Source: Methylophilaceae bacterium (GTDB lineage Bacteria > Pseudomonadota > Gammaproteobacteria > Burkholderiales > Methylophilaceae). From it: a DNA stretch of 36,729 bases. The notes under the pieces were generated by a model. That model saw only the letters and a list, made by a program, of their open reading frames with translations. It was not told where the DNA came from and made no database searches. Location of the stretch: assembly GCA_025362115.1 (NCBI GenBank), contig JANYIK010000166.1, positions 1 through 36,729 on the forward strand. Direction: 5' to 3'. The translations under genes and the position numbers were made by a program. Positions 33,515-36,729 of this stretch are shown here, piece by piece; the stretch's first letter is position 1; each line of letters opens with the position of its first letter.

Positions 33515-34714
33515 ATGCAAACCCAACTTTCCCCTGAATTCATCAATACCACGCAAGGACTTGAGGCCAATGCGATCTTGCGCAAGTGTGTGCATTGCGG
33601 TTTTTGCAACGCCACTTGTCCGACTTATCAGGTGAAAGGCGATGAATTGGATGGCCCAAGAGGGCGTATTTACCTGATCAAGCAGATGTTGGAAGGTGCG
33701 CCAAGCGGTGGCACTATCCATACCCATTTGGATCGCTGCCTGACTTGTCGCAACTGCGAAACCACCTGTCCGTCAGGTGTGGAATACGGGGAATTACTGG
33801 AGATCGGTCGTGAAATCGCTGAGAGCACGATCAAGCGCCCATGGCACCAAGAGTTCAGCAGATGGTTACTGTGCAAGGTGCTGACACAGCCCAAGCTATT
33901 TTCAGCGGCGTTGAAAGTGGCGCGCTGGCTCAAACCAGTATTGCCCACAATACTTCAAGACAAAATCCCCGCGCAACAGCAAGCCCAACCTTGGCCACCC
34001 ACCCAACACCTGCGCCAGATGTTGATATTAGAAGGCTGCGTACAACCCCAGCTCGCCCCCAACATCAACGCCACTGCCGCGCGAGTGCTGGATAAATTAA
34101 GCATCAGCTTGATTCGTGCGGAGCAGGCTGGTTGCTGTGGCGCACTCCCCCAGCACTTGTCTGCGCCAGAACATGCCAAAGCGCTGATGAGGCGCAACAT
34201 TGATGCTTGGTGGCCGCATATTGAAGCGGGAGTAGAGGCCATCGTGATGACGGCGAGTGGCTGCGGGGTGCAGGTGAAAGACTATGGTCGCTTGCTCAAA
34301 GACGATATGGCTTACGCGGTAAAAGCTGCGCGTATCGCAGCGTTAACCAAAGACATCGCCGAAGTTTTGATTCATGAAAACCTGTCAAACATCACCAGTG
34401 CCCCGCGCAAAATCGCTTACCATCCCCCATGCACCTTGCAGCATGGGCAAAAACTACCGGGTTTGGTCGAGGGGATACTGCTCAAACTAGGACATCAACT
34501 CACGAAAGTTGAAGATGCGCATCTGTGCTGCGGTTCGGCAGGGACTTATTCATTGCTGCAAAACAAGATTGCGGGTGAACTGCGAGCCAATAAGCTGGCA
34601 GCGCTGAATGCGGGGAAACCGGAATTGATTGCTACTGCCAACATTGGCTGCATGTGTCATTTGCAAAGCGGAGTCGATAAACCCGTGATGCACTGGCTGG
34701 AGTTGCTGGAATAG
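33515..34714 (+). CDS. glcF: Glycolate oxidase iron-sulfur subunit GlcF
   Basis: The 399-residue protein has two [4Fe-4S] ferredoxin motifs: Cys25, 28, 31 and 35 in CVHCGFCNATCP, and Cys75, 78, 81 and 85 in CLTCRNCETTCP. Two CCG-type motifs (AGCCGALPQH and LCCGSAGTYS) in the C-terminal half are typical of the heterodisulfide-reductase-like domain. GlcF carries electrons from GlcDE toward the respiratory chain at the inner membrane. It is the last gene of the fhs-glcDEF run. Confidence 0.95.
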   Translation: MQTQLSPEFINTTQGLEANAILRKCVHCGFCNATCPTYQVKGDELDGPRGRIYLIKQMLEGAPSGGTIHTHLDRCLTCRNCETTCPSGVEYGELLEIGREIAESTIKRPWHQEFSRWLLCKVLTQPKLFSAALKVARWLKPVLPTILQDKIPAQQQAQPWPPTQHLRQMLILEGCVQPQLAPNINATAARVLDKLSISLIRAEQAGCCGALPQHLSAPEHAKALMRRNIDAWWPHIEAGVEAIVMTASGCGVQVKDYGRLLKDDMAYAVKAARIAALTKDIAEVLIHENLSNITSAPRKIAYHPPCTLQHGQKLPGLVEGILLKLGHQLTKVEDAHLCCGSAGTYSLLQNKIAGELRANKLAALNAGKPELIATANIGCMCHLQSGVDKPVMHWLELLE

Positions 34715-34778
34715 TGAGCTTGCCCCTGTTTTTCGGATACCTAACATAGCACCTAAATGAACAATTGCTTTCCGTGAC

Positions 34779-35996
34779 ATGAAAAAAACTCCCCTGATTA
34801 ACCGCGCTTTTGCCGAGCTGTTGGCCTTTCGCATTCTCATTGTGTTGTCTTACCAAATGGTGGCGGTGATTGTGGGCTGGCATATTTACGAGCTCACGCA
34901 CGATCCGCTGGCGCTGGGTTTATTAGGCTTAGCCGAGGCGATTCCTTATTTTTGCTGTGCTTTGTTTGCGGGCTATGCGGTCGATCACCATTCGCGGCGG
35001 ATGTTCGCGGTGATGGCCTGCGTATTGTTAGTGATAAATTCTGCGGCTTTAGTGGCGGTGTCTATGGGGCTGTTGCCGGGTGATGCTACGCACTGGATTT
35101 ACGCTTCTATAATGCTCAATGGTGCTGCCCGCGCCTTTATCGGACCCTCCTACAATGCTTTGTTTGCGTTGATTCTTCCACGCGCGCAATACGCACGAGC
35201 ATCGGGGGTTAGCAGCTCAGTATTCCAGATTGGCTTGGTGCTTGGCCCTGCGCTGGGCGGCGTGCTGGTGGGCGTGACAGGCAAAACGGTGGCTTATAGC
35301 GTGGCGACGGTGTTTGCCATTATCGCCGCCATTGCGCTGTTGTTATTACGGGTAAAAGAACCTCCTTCTGCGGCGGGCATCCCTGTATTCACAAGCATCT
35401 ACGAAGGATTGCGTTTTGTGTTCAGCAATCCGTTGATGCTGAGTGCGATGTCGCTAGATATGTTCGCTGTGCTGTTTGGTGGGGCGGTTTCTATGTTACC
35501 CGTGTTTATCCACGAGATTTACCACTATGGCGCGGAAGGTCTGGGTGTTCTGCGCGCCTCTCCTGCTGTAGGTGCCATGCTCGTAGGTTTGGTGCTGGCC
35601 AAACACCCCGTCAATCGCCACGCGGGACGATGGTTGCTGGGTTCAGTCGCTGGTTTTGGTGTGTGCATTATTGGCTTTGGCTTGAGCCAGAACTTCTGGT
35701 TGGCAGGCTTGCTGCTCATGCTCTCCGGCGTGTTCGACGGTATCTCTGTGGTGATGCGAACCACTATTTACCAACTCATCACCCCAGACAGTATGCGCGG
35801 CCGTATCTCCGCCATCAACGGTATTTTCATCGGCTCGTCTAATGAACTGGGCGCGTTTGAATCCGGCGTAATGGCGCGGTTGATGGGCTTGACGCCATCA
35901 GTGGTGTTTGGTGGTGTGATGACTTTGCTGGTAGTGGGCGTAGTGGCGAAGGTGTCGCCCAGGTTAAGACGCTTGGAGTTGCGGGAGTTGCATTAA
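34779..35996 (+). CDS. MFS transporter (EntS-like exporter family)
   Basis: The 405-residue protein has about ten to twelve membrane helices. The loop after helix 2 has the MFS motif A form GYAVDHHSRRM (65-75), and the central loop (about 195-215) separates two six-helix halves. Residues such as ARAFIGPSYNALFALILPRAQYARASG and the TPDSMRGRISAINGIFIGSSNELGAFESG segment match the drug/siderophore exporter group that includes EntS. The substrate cannot be read from the sequence. It stands alone, 64 bases after glcF, and the two stops at its 3' side converge through a palindromic repeat. Confidence 0.85.
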   Translation: MKKTPLINRAFAELLAFRILIVLSYQMVAVIVGWHIYELTHDPLALGLLGLAEAIPYFCCALFAGYAVDHHSRRMFAVMACVLLVINSAALVAVSMGLLPGDATHWIYASIMLNGAARAFIGPSYNALFALILPRAQYARASGVSSSVFQIGLVLGPALGGVLVGVTGKTVAYSVATVFAIIAAIALLLLRVKEPPSAAGIPVFTSIYEGLRFVFSNPLMLSAMSLDMFAVLFGGAVSMLPVFIHEIYHYGAEGLGVLRASPAVGAMLVGLVLAKHPVNRHAGRWLLGSVAGFGVCIIGFGLSQNFWLAGLLLMLSGVFDGISVVMRTTIYQLITPDSMRGRISAINGIFIGSSNELGAFESGVMARLMGLTPSVVFGGVMTLLVVGVVAKVSPRLRRLELRELH

Positions 35997-36005
35997 ATCA
36001 CCGCT

Positions 36006-36138
36006 GTCATTCCGGCGGAGGCCGGAATCCAGCCAAACGTCAATATAGTCGCCGTGCGAACCCATGTCGCCCAAGCCACCTGAACTGGATTCCCACTGCA
36101 GCCTGCCCTCGAATGCTTTAGTCGGGGGCGGGAATGAC
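36006..36138. repeat. REP-like inverted repeat after the MFS gene
   Basis: GTCATTCC (36006-36013) pairs with GGAATGAC (36131-36138), and GGAATCCAG (36024-36032) pairs with CTGGATTCC (36085-36093). The left half contains the hairpin CATTCCGGCGGAGGCCGGAATC, split as TTCCGGC and GCCGGAA, a form widely dispersed in proteobacterial genomes. It fills the convergent gap between the MFS gene and the edge gene, and may limit readthrough in both directions. Confidence 0.75.
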
Positions 36139-36729
36139 TTAGGAGTTAGATGTTTGGTGTTTTGCTGGCACCGCTAACAGATTATTTTTCATGGGTGTGG
36201 CGTGCTTTTTGTCGGCCTGTAAGCGATAGCTGACGGGTACATTTGTCTGCAATTCTGGTGCAACAGCGGGCACGTTCTTGCTATTGATCAAGGTTTCGGC
36301 CAAGCCATCCACCCCTAGCGTTTTGCACACGTGCATGGCCAGCGTATCAAACGCTGCGGGTAGATCATCACTTCTGCCAGAATAAGCAATCTCGCCGCTT
36401 AAGCGCATTTCTATTTGGTTGGCGATGGCGATGACGATGATTTCCGCATCAAAGACACCTAAACCATCCGTGCCGATTAAAGGCATAAACAGCCAGGCAT
36501 TAAAGTCTTCACCGCGCTGGGTATAAGCACGGACTCTGGTTTCTACAGCGCTGTCTTTACCGCCCAGCATATGTTCCATCACGCTCACTGCGGCTGGCAC
36601 ATCGCTGGCATGTTGCATCCCGTGGCTATACAGCGTGTGCAACATTCCAGCGAGTACGATTTCCAGCTTGAAGCCATAACGTATCAGTATGCTGGCAGTG
36701 CCGACTAGATGGTTCACAAATGGCCTGCC
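36139..36729 (-). CDS. HD-like (DUF6817-type) protein, 5' end outside the window
   Basis: The frame is open to the right edge, and the GTG at 36717 is probably internal, because the four upstream codons (GRPF) continue the family pattern. The visible 196 residues start with a segment FVNHLVGTASILIRYGF...VLAGMLHTLYSHG. This resembles proteins with an HD-like fold in which His-rich helices read HLxGT and AGLFHxxYG; DUF6817 is the closest family I can name. The C-terminal 50 residues are low in conservation. The function is unknown, and a metal-dependent phosphohydrolase-like activity cannot be confirmed from this part. Confidence 0.6.
   Translation of the reverse strand, partial: GRPFVNHLVGTASILIRYGFKLEIVLAGMLHTLYSHGMQHASDVPAAVSVMEHMLGGKDSAVETRVRAYTQRGEDFNAWLFMPLIGTDGLGVFDAEIIVIAIANQIEMRLSGEIAYSGRSDDLPAAFDTLAMHVCKTLGVDGLAETLINSKNVPAVAPELQTNVPVSYRLQADKKHATPMKNNLLAVPAKHQTSNS

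Overview
The window looks like chromosomal DNA of a betaproteobacterium. This is inferred from gene content: an aa3-type oxidase locus with the 37-residue 'small assembly protein', a twin-transmembrane protein and SURF1/CtaA/CtaB/SCO in tandem; SlmA close to argB; and a CHCC zinc-finger gene directly behind ilvE. The Nitrosomonadales/Gallionellaceae neighbourhood is plausible, but no marker here fixes the genus. I saw no rRNA, tRNA, CRISPR array, transposase or phage gene.

Region 1 (1-13.7 kb) is the unusual part. It opens with the 3' end of a large tandem-repeat surface protein, which has a proline-rich linker, a C-terminal hydrophobic segment and an acidic tail. Next come a membrane diguanylate cyclase and, convergent to it, a GAF-GGDEF-EAL protein. 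Divergent from that is a tight three-gene operon: a GAF-TM-HlyD adaptor, a PqqD-like/M50 protease/HlyD fusion, and a SecA-like ATPase that stops soon after NBD2. A catalytically degenerate HD-GYP protein (HD replaced by AN) and a divergent lipoprotein follow. I read this as a candidate c-di-GMP-linked system that exports, anchors or releases the giant repeat protein. It has no ABC transporter and no outer-membrane TolC partner in the window. The linkage is inferred from gene order and domain logic.

Region 2 (13.7-17.5 kb) holds housekeeping genes: a PduO-type corrinoid adenosyltransferase, yaeQ-murI, a small cupredoxin-like secreted protein, a CHCC zinc-finger protein and ilvE. Palindromic REP-like elements fill the convergent junctions.

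Region 3 (17.5-26.7 kb) is a cytochrome c oxidase locus. It starts with a structured leader, then coxB (with a fused cytochrome c domain), coxA, coxC and a strong terminator. The assembly set follows: DUF2244 protein, small assembly protein, ctaG, a reverse-strand twin-TM gene, SURF1, a Sco-like protein without the copper histidine, ctaA, ctaB and a SCO lipoprotein. Together these supply heme A and copper and help assemble the oxidase.

Region 4 (26.7-36.7 kb) carries trhO, slmA, argB, an fhs-glcDEF cluster (formate activation plus glycolate oxidation), an MFS exporter and the 3' part of an HD-like protein that runs off the right edge.
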